From NCBI GenBank assembly GCA_026545225.1, contig CM048845.1, positions 77,399,033 through 77,463,032 of the forward strand: 64,000 nucleotides of DNA, in the 5' to 3' direction. The DNA is from Cornus controversa (taxonomy: Eukaryota > Streptophyta > Magnoliopsida > Cornales > Cornaceae). Shown in pieces: positions 12,426-22,601 of the stretch; position 1 is the stretch's first letter, and each line of letters starts with the position of its first letter. The notes beneath the pieces are model-generated. The model was not told the origin of the DNA. It was given only the letters and a program-made list of their open reading frames with translations, and did not search any database. The position numbers and the translations under genes were made by a program.

Positions 12426-12438
12426 TACCCCCAAACTT
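12426..12438 (-). other. A1 polypurine tract
   Basis: On the minus strand TAAGTTTGGGGGTA directly precedes the LTR start TGATCG. The same tract sits next to the A2 left LTR at 37731. It primes plus-strand DNA synthesis in LTR elements. Confidence 0.75.
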
Positions 12439-12742
12439 ACATTTGCTAGTCTTTTAGCAATAGAATAAAATAAAACTAAAACAAAAGAAATTATTAAACA
12501 TTAACTAAACTACCCAACTCCATTTTCGTGGGAGAAACGATTGCATTTAGCATATGCAATAAGCCTTTAAACCCCTAGGTTCCCCCTAGTGGACGAGTAT
12601 AGTCTTACAAGGGTTTCCAGAAATGTTACCCACAAACATTCAAAATTCTGTTTCAACATTAATCAAGAAGAAGATTACAATATATAGTTACAAACTTGCA
12701 TTCAAGAATAATTTCAAATTTTCAAGTTCCATAATTCAAAGC

Positions 12743-13089
12743 TGATGAAGCAAAAATTCACCCCGAACTGATCAAATGCCAACCTGTAAAAAAGGACAAG
12801 AGAAGGGTAATCGAGAGGGCACCGGCGTGGTGCCGGCCGACTACGCTCCGACGATCAAGTCAGAAATCGAAAGAGCTTTCTTAGCTATAAAGGAACTCAG
12901 GGGGTATTCATCCCCGTACCTGGTATGTGGATCGTCTTTATATTTATAGCAGTCAAGTGAGGTTGTTTCCTAGTGAGAGACTGGCTCTTAGAGATAGGAA
13001 GTCCTGGTTAAAATAGACTCCCTATCCACGTCACTTCGAACTCATCCTTCACGTTACACGTTTCATAATTCTAGTCAAATACTCTATCA
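12743..13089 (-). repeat. B 3' LTR
   Basis: 347 bp, nearly identical to 16942-17287, which points to a fairly recent insertion. On the minus strand CTATAAATA near 12943-12953 is a likely TATA box. The G-rich tract GGGGGCAT adjoining it at 13090-13100 (minus) is the polypurine tract. Confidence 0.9.
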
Positions 13090-13234
13090 GATGCCCCCTG
13101 TTCATAAGGGTCGAGTGCTGGGCCTTATGAACACTTTGGACTGCTCGTCTGGCATATAAATAAATACTTTTTTTCCTCCCTTTTTCTTTCCTTTCCTTTC
13201 CTTTCCTCTCTTTTTTTTTTTTTTTTTTTCTCCC

Positions 13235-13600
13235 GCGCGCGGCAAGCGCCGGGTGGGCCCGGCCGAGCCCGGCCAGGCAGCGCCCGGCCGCGCCCGGCCC
13301 GTCCAGGCTGGCCCGGCTGTGCCCGGCCCGGCCCGGCCAGGTGGGCCCGGCCGCGCCCGGCCCGGCCCTTCCAGGCGGGCCCGGCTGCGCCCGGCCCGGC
13401 GCTCGGCCAGGCGCTCGGCCAGGTGGGCCCGGCCGCGCCCGGCCCGGCGCTCGGCCAGGCCCGTCGCCCAGCCAGGCGGGCCCGGCCCGGCGCTTAGCCT
13501 GGCCGGCCCGGTCGCGTCTGGTCCGGTCAGCCCGTCCTTAGTCGGGCCGGTTTCTTCCTGGGCTTGGTTTTTGGTCGGGCGGTTTATTCTTGGGTCCGGC
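13235..13600. repeat. Extremely GC-rich GCCCGGCC repeat block in B
   Basis: About 365 bp made almost wholly of GCCCGGCC, GGCCAGGC and CGCTCGGCC variants, in sharp contrast to the AT-rich surroundings. It lies in the 3' non-coding part of B. The Gly/Pro/Arg/Ala open frame at 13253-13606 follows from the composition. CpG-dense and self-complementary, so it may be heavily methylated and form strong secondary structure. Confidence 0.85.
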
Positions 13601-14099
13601 CTTTAGCCGGTATATAAGAACCCGGTTTATATATATATATAAAAAATGATTGTCAGTTTGAAGAATCGAACCTTAGCTAATAAGCTCTGATGGTCTCACC
13701 CTAACCATTATGCCAATAACTCACTTGGTTAATAAACTCTAATTAATAAGCTTAATAGCGCGGCTCTTGATAAAGCTATGTGACCACATTGGTGGAACTT
13801 AGCTGCCTTTTGCTAAAATCCCTTTTACCAGGTTGTGCACCCGTAGGGTAGGTTAATAATGTTTTTGGATTAATCATCCCACACTTTTCATTAAAGTCCC
13901 TTGAAAAAGCGTGGTCGTGTCCCCTTAGTAAGGCTAGGCCCTTGTAAGGCTGAGCTTGTGCCCCCGTAGGGCTGTCGGGATTCATCTATCCCGCCTTTTT
14001 TTGTTAAAGGCCCTCCTTTGAGGTGTATCCCCATAGGGTGGCCTTCGTAGGGCTGTGCCCCTGTAGCGTTGGGCCTGGCAGCGCTTGGATGGGCCCGAC

Positions 14100-14340
14100 A
14101 GCGCCTGGTTTGGCCGGGCAACGCCTGGCTGGCCCGGCAGCACCCGACCTAGGCTGGGCAACGTCTGGCCTTCTGGGTAGCGCTTGGCTTTGCTGGGCAG
14201 CGCTTGGCTTTCTGGGTAGCACTTGGCTTTGCTGGGCAGCACTTGGCTTTCTGGGTAGCACTTGGCTTTGCTGGGTAGCACTTGGCTTTCTGGGTAGCAC
14301 TTGGCTTTGCTGGGCAGCACTTGGCTTTCTATCCGTTGTT
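14100..14340. repeat. 39-bp tandem repeat in B
   Basis: Alternating 19-20 bp units of the form CTGGGTAGCACTTGGCTTT and CTGGGCAGCACTTGGCTTT make a 39-bp higher-order period, about four copies, with more diverged units on the left. As 39 is a multiple of 3, the minus-strand frame stays open (KCYPESQVLPSKA repeats) without evidence of coding. Confidence 0.85.
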
Positions 14341-14509
14341 TTCCTAGCCGTTGCTGCCTCACCCTACGCCTGGCTTGAGTACTTGTGACCATTGCTAGCC
14401 ATTGGAAAAGGACTTGGGACGGTATATTTCTTTTTTTTTTTTTTTGAAAATGGTTTATTTTGCGGAGGTAATTCTTGCAGCACAAGGGTTCATATAGGGA
14501 TGTCCATAT

Positions 14510-15340
14510 ACATTCTCAGAATTTTAACCCATCCTGCTTTTATCGTAAAAGGGCCCTCCATAGAGGTGTGTCCCCATAAGGTTTTGCCCCCGTAGGGTAG
14601 TATTTTTTTTTTTTTTCGGGATTAATCCATCCCGCTTTTCTCTTCAAAGACCCTCCGTAGAGGTGTGCTCCCGTAGGGTTGTGCCCACATAAGGCTGTGC
14701 CCCCGTAGGGCTGTTAAACAATGTTCTCGAGATTCATCCATCCCGCCTTTTTCATTAAAGGCCCTCCGTAGAGGTGTGCCCCCGTAGGGTTGTGCCCACA
14801 TAAGGTTGTGCCCCCGTAGGGCTGTTAAACAATGTTCTCGAGATTCATCCATCCCGCCTTTTTCATTAAAGGCCCTCCTTAGAGGTGTATCCCCGTAGGG
14901 TTATGCCCACGTAAGGCTGTGCCCCTGTAGGACTGTTAAACAATGTTCTCGAGATTCATCCATCCCGCATTTTTCATTAAAGGCCCTCCTTAGAGGTGTA
15001 TCCCCGTAGGGTTGTGCCCACATAAGGCTGTGCCCCCGTAGGGCTGTTAAACAATGTTCTCGAGATTCATCCATCCCGCCTTTTTCATTAAAGGCCCTCC
15101 TTAGAGGTGTATCCCCGTAGGGTTATGCCCACGTAAGGCTGTGCCCCCGTAGGGCTGTTAAACAATGTTCTCGAGATTCATCCATCCCGCCTTTTTCATT
15201 AAAGGCCCTCCGTAGAGGTGTGCCCCCGTAGGGTTGGGACCCCGTAGGGCTGTGCCCCCGTAGGGCTGTGAAACAATGTTCTCGGGATTCATCCATCCCG
15301 CCTTTTTCATTAAAGGCCCTCCTTGGAGGTGTACTTTTTG
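14510..15340. repeat. 111-bp tandem repeat array in B
   Basis: The motif GATTCATCCATCCCGC recurs at 14620 (variant), 14731, 14842, 14953, 15064, 15175 and 15286: an exact 111-bp spacing, with diverged copies near 13866, 13978 and 14520. Each unit contains sub-repeats of GTGCCCCCGTAGGG. Being 37 codons long, the unit leaves a minus-strand frame open (14622-14852, 15123-15353). Tat/Ogre elements are known to carry such arrays in this position. Confidence 0.92.
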
Positions 15341-15570
15341 TTTTAGTTATCACAACAAATTTTGAAACAAAAGGATTGCTATTGATATTTGAGTAACAAA
15401 CAGAAAATTATTCGAGCAAAAACTTCGGAGCTATCGCCCTGAGGCTCGATATTAAATTGAGCTTCAACTAGAAAAAGTAGATGCAACTTTTAAAAGAAAG
15501 TCTTACTGGTGACGCTTCCACAAACGCTCAGCAATCCAAGGATGGGCCAACTGCCTCCCTTTTAATGTCT

Positions 15571-16905
15571 CTAGTCAATATGCCACCTGCCTCCCTGCTC
15601 ATGACGTGATGCTTTACCGGTCTGCCCCTGTGACATTTTGCCATGCTTGGGGTCTCTATCTTCCTCACTGGAATGTCCCTCCCTTTTTCTGTCCGCCTTT
15701 CTCGCATCAAGGACATCCTCTGCGTTCATGTACTTTTGGGCTTTCATAAGTAGCTCGGACATACTTTCTGGAGGGTGCTTGGAAATTGAGTACAAGAATT
15801 TTGAAGGCAGTTGCCCCCCCATGAATGCGGTAACTGCCACCTTATCGTCCAGAGAATCGACTTGCAACATCTCCCTGTTAAACCGGTAAATGTAGTTTCG
15901 CAATGACTCCCCTTTTTTCTGTCTTACGTTCAGGAGATAGGTGGCTAGCTTTCTGTGCCTTCGGGCGGTAATAAAATTGCCTACGAACAATTGGCTCAGT
16001 TCTTTGAAGGAACGTATAGATGTCGGTTTCAGGTTGTTGAACCATGACCGGGCAGAACCCTTCAATGTAGTAGGAAAAGCTCTACATAGGATTTCATCTG
16101 GTATTCCTTGGAGGTACATCAGAGCTTTGTAGGTCTCCAGATGATCTAGCGGGTCATTGGTCCCATCAAAGCTTTCAAGGGTGGGCATCTTGAACTTGTT
16201 GGGCAAAGGACAACTCATTATCCCCGCGGAGAAAGGGAGGTTGGTTTGCTGGACCAGCTCTTTTACTGTAGCAGGGCCCTTCCCCCTTATGGCGTGGGCC
16301 ATGCTTTTTACCCTAGCTCTAAGGTCCTGCATCTCCATGTCATAATAGATAGTTTTCCCTGGGTGCCCTGAGTCTCCATGGGGTTGGTTTTTTCCGAGTG
16401 GGACTAGGTAACTGGGATTCGTCCCACCTCTTACTCTGTTCTGCGCTGCGTCGTCCGTTGGGACTTCACTGTCTCGCCCAACGCCATCCCCTTCTGAATC
16501 AACAGGGTGACCCGGCGATGGTACTGGCTCCACAGGAGGGAGGTGCTGCAGAATTGCAGCATTCTGTTGGAGTATCTGGGCCAGACTTTGATTCAAGTTC
16601 CGGACTTGGCATTCCAATGCTGCGATCCGTCCTTGGTCGTTTGGGATTTCGGGGCGTGCCCCAGGGAAGTCCATCTGTCCAGGGGGTTGCATGCCTCCTT
16701 GTCCGATTGGAAGGCCCTGTCCTCCAGGAAGGTCATGGCCTGCAGGAGGATCCTGGGTGGCTGGAGGATTGTGACCGGCAGGAAGGTCCTGCGCTGGGGG
16801 ATTATGGCCGGCAGGAGGGTCCTGCGCTGGAGGGTCCTGTACAGTGGTAGTCTCTAACCCAGATCGTAGGTGCATCATGCTTCGTATATGATTCGTGTAG
16901 AACAA
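15571..16905 (-). CDS. Gag polyprotein of element B
   Basis: 444 aa and intact, the longest clean ORF in the window. The N-terminus (about residues 15-75) is a repetitive Pro/Gly/Gln tract with units such as DPPAGH. Around 88-118 is a short coiled-coil candidate (RIAALECQVRNLNQSLAQIL). From about residue 238 comes a retrotransposon gag core, with MPTLESFDGTNDPLDHLE, RAFPTTLKGSARSWFNNL and GESLRNYIYRFNREML. The C-terminus is Lys/Arg/Glu-rich with no CCHC zinc knuckle and no protease. Gag forms the cytoplasmic virus-like particle that packages the RNA. The start Met lies 17 bp from the primer binding site on the minus strand; a later Met (MMHLRSG) is possible. Intactness suggests gag was kept under selection or insertion is recent. 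Confidence 0.88.
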   Translation of the reverse strand: MFYTNHIRSMMHLRSGLETTTVQDPPAQDPPAGHNPPAQDLPAGHNPPATQDPPAGHDLPGGQGLPIGQGGMQPPGQMDFPGARPEIPNDQGRIAALECQVRNLNQSLAQILQQNAAILQHLPPVEPVPSPGHPVDSEGDGVGRDSEVPTDDAAQNRVRGGTNPSYLVPLGKNQPHGDSGHPGKTIYYDMEMQDLRARVKSMAHAIRGKGPATVKELVQQTNLPFSAGIMSCPLPNKFKMPTLESFDGTNDPLDHLETYKALMYLQGIPDEILCRAFPTTLKGSARSWFNNLKPTSIRSFKELSQLFVGNFITARRHRKLATYLLNVRQKKGESLRNYIYRFNREMLQVDSLDDKVAVTAFMGGQLPSKFLYSISKHPPESMSELLMKAQKYMNAEDVLDARKADRKREGHSSEEDRDPKHGKMSQGQTGKASRHEQGGRWHID

Positions 16906-16921
16906 TCAAGTTTGTGATTGT

Positions 16922-16939
16922 TTCCCACAGACGGCGCCA
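16922..16939 (-). other. B primer binding site
   Basis: On the minus strand TGGCGCCGTCTGTGGGAA starts 2 nt after the 5' LTR end. The first nine bases match the tRNA-Asp acceptor end, the rest do not, so the tRNA primer is not assigned. The sequence itself is typical of Tat-type gypsy elements. Confidence 0.7.
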
Positions 16940-16941
16940 AC

Positions 16942-17287
16942 TGATGAAGCAAAAATCCACCCCGAACTGATCAAACGCCAACCTGTAAAAAAGGACAAGA
17001 GAAGGGTAATCGAGAGGGCACCGGCGTGGTGCCGGCCGACTACGCTCCGACGATCAAGTCAGAAATCGAAAGAGCTTTCTTAGCTATAAAGGAACTCAGG
17101 GGGTATTCATCCCGTACCTGGTATGTGGATCGTCTTTGTATTTATAGCAGTCAAGTGAGGTTGTTTCCTAGTGAGAGACTGGCTCTTAGAGATAGGAAGT
17201 CCTGGTTAAAATAGACTCCCTATCCACGTCACTTCGAACTCATCCTTCACGTTACACGTTTCATAATTCTAGTCAAATACTCTATCA
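16942..17287 (-). repeat. B 5' LTR
   Basis: 346 bp, near-identical partner of 12743-13089. The TATA box CTATAAATAC on the minus strand (about 17139-17148) would drive B transcription leftward. Confidence 0.9.
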
Positions 17288-17292
17288 AAAGC

Positions 17293-19429
17293 AATGGTCC
17301 TCATGCATAATTTACATCAACATATCTCAAAACAACCAACTCTAGCTCCCTCGTATAAAGTGAACTAGTAGTCTTCTCATGTGGCATAACCTAGCTTTGA
17401 ATATATTAAGGCATATACTCCTTCAACTCACTAGTTCTCCTTATTGAACTCATACTTCCAAACATGAATACATGACTTTTTCATTTTTTTTTCTCATCAT
17501 TCTTTTTTTCATTGCTTTATTGGTTGTGCAATGTTTTGATCTATTAAGCTTTCTGAAAGATTCATGTAGCAAGCTTTTAGTCAGTGACTCCCAAACCAGA
17601 TGGCTTTAGGGCACTAGGCATTAAGACATCCCGAAGAACTTAATTACTCGAATCAGTCAGGTTACAAATCAAGAAAATCAATGCTCATCTTTTCTCACCC
17701 TTTTACTTTTGACGAGAACACTCCGTGCTTCCTGAGGCATAGAGGCCCGGTTACTCATGAAAAAGATCAAATTGATTTGCTTATTTATCACATTCTTTTT
17801 TTTCTTTTTTTTTTAATTGAAGTCAAGTAAAACACATCATCGATACTCATTCTCAAGAGATACTAATTAATATCAAGCATATGTAACACAATAACTTAGA
17901 GCATAAGTTTATACCTCACAAGATTATGCTAGTGTGTCTGTGCATCTGAGAGAACTAAAACCAATCACCCTAAGGCATGTCAATGCAAATCATGATTAAA
18001 ACCACTTAATTTAAACCATAGTTTCCAAAAATTTTAAACATACTCAAGAATTGTAAGTTACGCACCTATATAAGGTATTAATCCATTGAATAACGTCAAA
18101 ACATTCTATTTAAAAACAAAACAAAAGAAAATAACATAAAAAACTAAGAAAATAAAGTAAACAAAAATCCTAACACAAGAAGAATTTCACAAAAATTTCT
18201 CCCATATTGCAATAAGGCACATAAATAAGGCATCGCCTGACCCCGAAACTTAAACTGTACATTGTCCTCAATGTACACCCAGTCAAAGCATAGAGAAGAG
18301 TAAGAACGATGTTACCATGATCATGGAGAGTGGCGAGAAAATATAGCAAACCAATAGCATGAAGGCAATCCAAACACACCCCAAACTTGGATGTTACAAC
18401 TTGTCAAAACAAACCACTATCCCCCACCAACCAAGTGAAATAGCATGGGTGAAAATAAATATGAAATATAATTTTTTTCATTGAAACTGAATAAAAAAAA
18501 TATGAAAAAAAAAATAAAGAAAATAAAAATACAAAAGATAGTTACCTCCGAAAAAATCAAGGAGAAGGTAGTGTCAGAACATCTAGGTTATGGCCGGAAT
18601 GGAGCATCAAAATCAACCAACTAGCCCACAGTCAATGCGCAATGTCCTCCCCCAAACTTGTAGCACAAAACTCCTTAAAGAAATCACCCCACTTCCATAA
18701 TTAATTTACACCTCTTGTGAAGATGGAAATATGAAAAAGTTGAGACCTTAATGATAATAGAGAATAAAAAGTTGAAATTTATGATGATGGTGGTGAATGA
18801 TCATGATCAAGTAGGTGTATGGCAATAAAAGTGAAAGATTTTAGAGTGTATATTGATGTAGGAGAGGCACAAAGAGGCACCAAGTGATGTAGTTTCAGGT
18901 GGGAGCAAGTAGGGCATCATAAGGGAGCAAAAATAGCAAAACAGATCAGATTGGGCCTTCAGGGGCTGGGGCGATTGATCCCCCTTGGGCTGGGCGATCG
19001 ATCCTCCAGCCTGCTGGATAAAAAAATTCAAGGGGCGATCGATCCCCCTTGGGAGGGGCGATCGATCCCCCTTGTTGGAGCCTGTTGAGTCTCTATCGCC
19101 AAGGCTCGAGAAGGGTATTTTCGAAGTATCTATCGCCCAAGGTCGATCGAGACCTCTATTTTTCACCCATTTTGAGTCCAAATACCTTGGTACACCTCTT
19201 GACATCCCCCATAAGCAACTTATACATCAAAAACTCAAAGAAAATACATTAAAACGCAACTAATAATGAAAGAAAAATAAAGAAAAACATAAACTAAAAA
19301 TAAAAAAATAAAAAATAAAAAAAAATAAAATAAAAATAAAAGAAAACTAAAGAAATTAAAGGATAGAAATACATATAAATCCTACAATTTAACGTCCGTA
19401 GGCGAAGATCATCGACCTTAATTGAAAGT
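17293..19429 (-). other. A1 3' non-coding region
   Basis: Homologous to A2 positions 38048-39350 and 40890-41450 and, in part, to A3 at 48764-49620. No coding frame is supported. Compared with A2, the env-like ORF is missing. At 18961-19150 it carries repeated GGCGATCGATCCCCC units (see separate entry). Confidence 0.75.
18961..19150. repeat. GGCGATCGATCCCCC repeat cluster (A1)
   Basis: At least four copies of the palindromic core CGATCGATC (one as CGATTGATC), most followed by CCCCC or CCTCC, plus CGCCCAAGGTCGATCGAG. Equivalent clusters occur in A2 (41035-41230) and A3 (49185-49360), so this is a family feature of unknown function. Confidence 0.75.
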
Positions 19430-21770
19430 TCATCCAATGCCACATCTCTTGAGGAGATTTAACATCGTCCCCCCCATGTGATCCTTGCTTCCTTGTATAG
19501 AACTCAAGGTAACCAAAATGGTCTCATTGGCTTCTAAAAATACATTCCCTTGCCTTGAATTCAATTTAAACCTTGGAAAAGACTCCAATGATGGCACCGA
19601 AGGAGTGTTAGAAATAGGGAAAAGTGGCTCAATTGGAATCCTCCAAGGTGGCTTATCTTTCATGGCTACTACATCAAATATAACTTTCACCCCTTCAATA
19701 GATTTCTCAACATCTTGAGATAGAGCAAATGAAGTAATTTCTTCTAAATAATCATCAATGTCATCCATGAAGAAACACTCACTCTCATCTGGAGGATGTT
19801 CAATGGCATTAAAAATATTCAATTTTACCTTCATGTTGCCAAATGATATATCCATGATCCTTGATCTACAATTAATACGAGCATTAGCAGTAGCTAAAAA
19901 CGGACGACCAAGGATGACTGGAATGTGCCTCTTCGGATTATGCACTGGCTCAGTATCTAGAACAATGAAATCCACTGGAAAATAGAATTTATCCACCTTG
20001 ATGATGACATCTTCAATGATCCCACGAGGTCATTTGGTTGATCTATCTGCAAATCGCAACACAATTGTGGTAAACTTCAATTCTCCCAAATCTAATTATA
20101 GGTAGACTGAGTAGGGCAACATATTCACACTTGCACCCAAATCAAGAAGAGCTTTATCCATATGGTGCTCCCCAATTATACATGAGATAGTTGGAGCTCC
20201 AGGATCTTTGTACTTTAGAGGAGTGCAATACTGGATAATAGAGCTCACTTGTTGTGGAAGTATGACTCTCTTTGGAATATGGCTCATTGATCTCATTTTT
20301 TGAGTGCACAAGTCCTTCAAGAATTTGGTATAAGGAGGAATCTATTTGATGGCATCAAGGAGTGGTATATTAATCTTCACTTGTCGAAACACCTCCATCA
20401 TGTCATGCAACTTGTCCCATTGTTTCCCTAACTTAGATGTTTCTTGTAAACGTTGTGGGAAAGGAGCCTTGGGCTCATATAAATTTTTAGTACTTGGACT
20501 CATGAGCACCTCTTCTTGATCATTCTTTTTCTCCCCCACCTTGTTATCAATTACTTTTCCCCTTCTCAAAGTGGTGATGGCTTGAACCTCCGCAAGATGT
20601 GGGTTGCTCAAAGAATCATGCATCCCTCTAGGATTGGCAATGGGTTGACTTGGTAGCTTCCCCTCTTCTCTTTTACTCAAGGCATTGGCAAGTTGTCCAA
20701 ACTGAGATTCCAGTTTGGCAATCAATTCAGAGTGAGAATATACCAATTGAGCAGTGGATTGAAGTACTTCAGCAATAGAGTCAAGCTTATCAAGTTTTGC
20801 TAGGGCAAGCATCATTTTATCTTCAAGAGCCGAACTCTTTGGTAGCATAGGAACTTGTGCTTCATATGGTTGTGGAGGCACATAGTTTTGAGGCTGAAAA
20901 GTGGGCTGAATTACAGAAGATGGATTAGAAACTTGACCAGTTGCTATGAGTTGCACCATTCTTTGTGCCACAACATCCACAATGGTAGACATAGCATCTG
21001 TAGAACCAATATAAAAAATATCAGCTATCCTCCTTGTATTGGATGGTTTGCTCGAACGTGATGAAGACACATGTTGTAAAGAATTGTCACTAAGGTTCTC
21101 GAACAAAGTCCATGTTTCATCTTTGCTTTTTAACATGAAAGTACCCCCACATGATGCATCCACCATCTGTCTGTTACTTTCTATTAGCCCCTCATAGAAA
21201 CACTGCACTAACTGCCACTTTAGAACTTGGTGATGAGGACACTTCCTAAGAAGGTCCTTGAATCTCTCCCATGTCTAATAAAATTGTTTCCCCTCAAATT
21301 GAAAGAAACCAGTGATAGCACGTCTAAATTGATTAGTCCTCCATATCGGAAAATATTTCTTCAAGAACTCACTTTGCATTTGAGTCCATGTAGTGATAGA
21401 GCCTGCCGATAGAGATATGAACCAATACTTGGCCTTCTCCTTTAGAGAGAATGGAAAGAGTCACATTCTGAAAGAATCTTTAGAGAAGTTTTGAATTTTT
21501 GTTGTTGAGCAAACTTTTTATAAAATCATCTAAGTGCTTGTACAAACCCTCATCAGTCTGCCCGAAGTAGGACGGCAACATCTAGATGATATTGGACTTG
21601 ATCTCATAGTTCTGTGCAGTCACATCAGGCAGTTGAAATTCAGCTGGCGAATTGTATGTCTCTGGGACATAGTAATCTCTGAGAAGTCTCGCCTTCTCCA
21701 CAACAGCATTAGGCACAATATTGTTGTCCTCATTATCATCACGCACACCAGCCATGATGTCAATAATCTC
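19430..21770 (-). pseudogene. Athila A1 gag-protease, decayed
   Basis: Minus-strand frame recognisable from LLRDYYVPETYNSP and QNYEIKS near its start, through gag (FYEGLIESNRQMVDASCGG at about 21185) to the aspartic protease region, with active-site motif DLGASVNMLPYS at about 20130 and ILGRPFLATA near 19900. Stops at 20342-20344 (TAG), 20096-20098 (TAA) and 20028-20030 (TGA), plus damage in the N-terminal gag, break it. The gag zinc knuckle has been lost. It ends at LLKRCGIG without reverse transcriptase; A3 ends at the same point. Confidence 0.85.
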
Positions 21771-21831
21771 TTCCTAAACTAAAAATTCAATTAAAATTAA
21801 TTCTGTAAAATCCAATCAATCAAATAGATAA

Positions 21832-21849
21832 TCCCTGGCAACGGTGCCA
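21832..21849 (-). other. A1 primer binding site (tRNA-Asp, degenerate)
   Basis: Minus strand TGGCACCGTTGCCAGGGA, two changes from the complement of the plant tRNA-Asp 3' end that A2 matches perfectly. It lies five bases from the 5' LTR. Confidence 0.85.
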
Positions 21850-21854
21850 AAAAT

Positions 21855-22330
21855 TGATTCGTGTGTGAGTGCGTCTCAATTATAATTACCATACTTCGCA
21901 ATAGAATGAATTTCTTGCAGAATAGGGCTATCGAAAGGGGTGTCGAACCTCAGGGATTATGGTCTGAATGATATGGAGTACAAAATTAATTCTAATTAAA
22001 TTTAGAAAGAGAAGAAATCTTATTTTTATATTTAAACTAATTAAAAAGCAAAAGAAAATAAAACAAAGGAAATAAAGAGTGTAGAAAATGTGAGATAAAT
22101 CTAGAGTAATTGACTTCACCACTAACTCCACAATCAATGGTCAATTGAATCAATTATGGAGAATTATACCATGCATAAGTTGTAATGATCCAGAATTTAT
22201 TTTAACCGATTCTGGATCATTTTTGGACCGGATTAATTTTTTTCGAATTAATTAATTTCGAAAAAATGTGGATATACATGTATATATATATATTAATGGA
22301 GGGTATAGATGATTATATATATATATATGG

Positions 22331-22368
<38 letters not shown>

Positions 22369-22558
22369 TTACATAGCAAGTGTGTGTGTATATATATATA
22401 TATGTATGGAGACATAAATATATCAATAGATGTATGGTGGGTCTTTATGTAGTTATGAATAAATGGAGATGCACAATTATAATTTTGTGCATGTGGAGAG
22501 GCAAGAGTATGTGGTGATGTATATACATATGTGTATACATAATAATATGCCCATATGG

Positions 22559-22601
<43 letters not shown>

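Larger units (their letters stand above)
12743..17287 (-). mobile_element. Gag-only LTR retrotransposon B (Tat/Ogre-like, non-autonomous)
   Basis: A complete 4545-bp minus-strand element inside the A1 3' non-coding region. LTRs of about 347 bp lie at 12743-13089 and 16942-17287 (TGATGAAGC to CTCTATCA). The target duplication AAAGC is perfect (12738-12742 and 17288-17292). The empty site is visible in the related A2 sequence near 38045. In element order: LTR, primer binding site, one gag ORF of 444 aa, a repeat-filled 3' region, polypurine tract, LTR. No protease, reverse transcriptase, RNase H or integrase exists, so pol must come from a partner. The gag type suggests the Tat lineage, but that rests on motif reading only. 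Confidence 0.9.

Noticed and set aside
13253-13606. 117-codon Gly/Pro/Arg/Ala open frame
   Set aside because: Pure GCCCGGCC repeat; two frames are open simultaneously, which is expected from low complexity.
14510-15340. CRISPR-like array
   Set aside because: There are no unique spacers; the 111-bp units are head-to-tail copies in a plant retroelement.
16398-16857. Plus-strand frames of 150 and 116 codons
   Set aside because: They lie opposite the B gag N-terminal repeat region and mirror its Pro/Gly codons.
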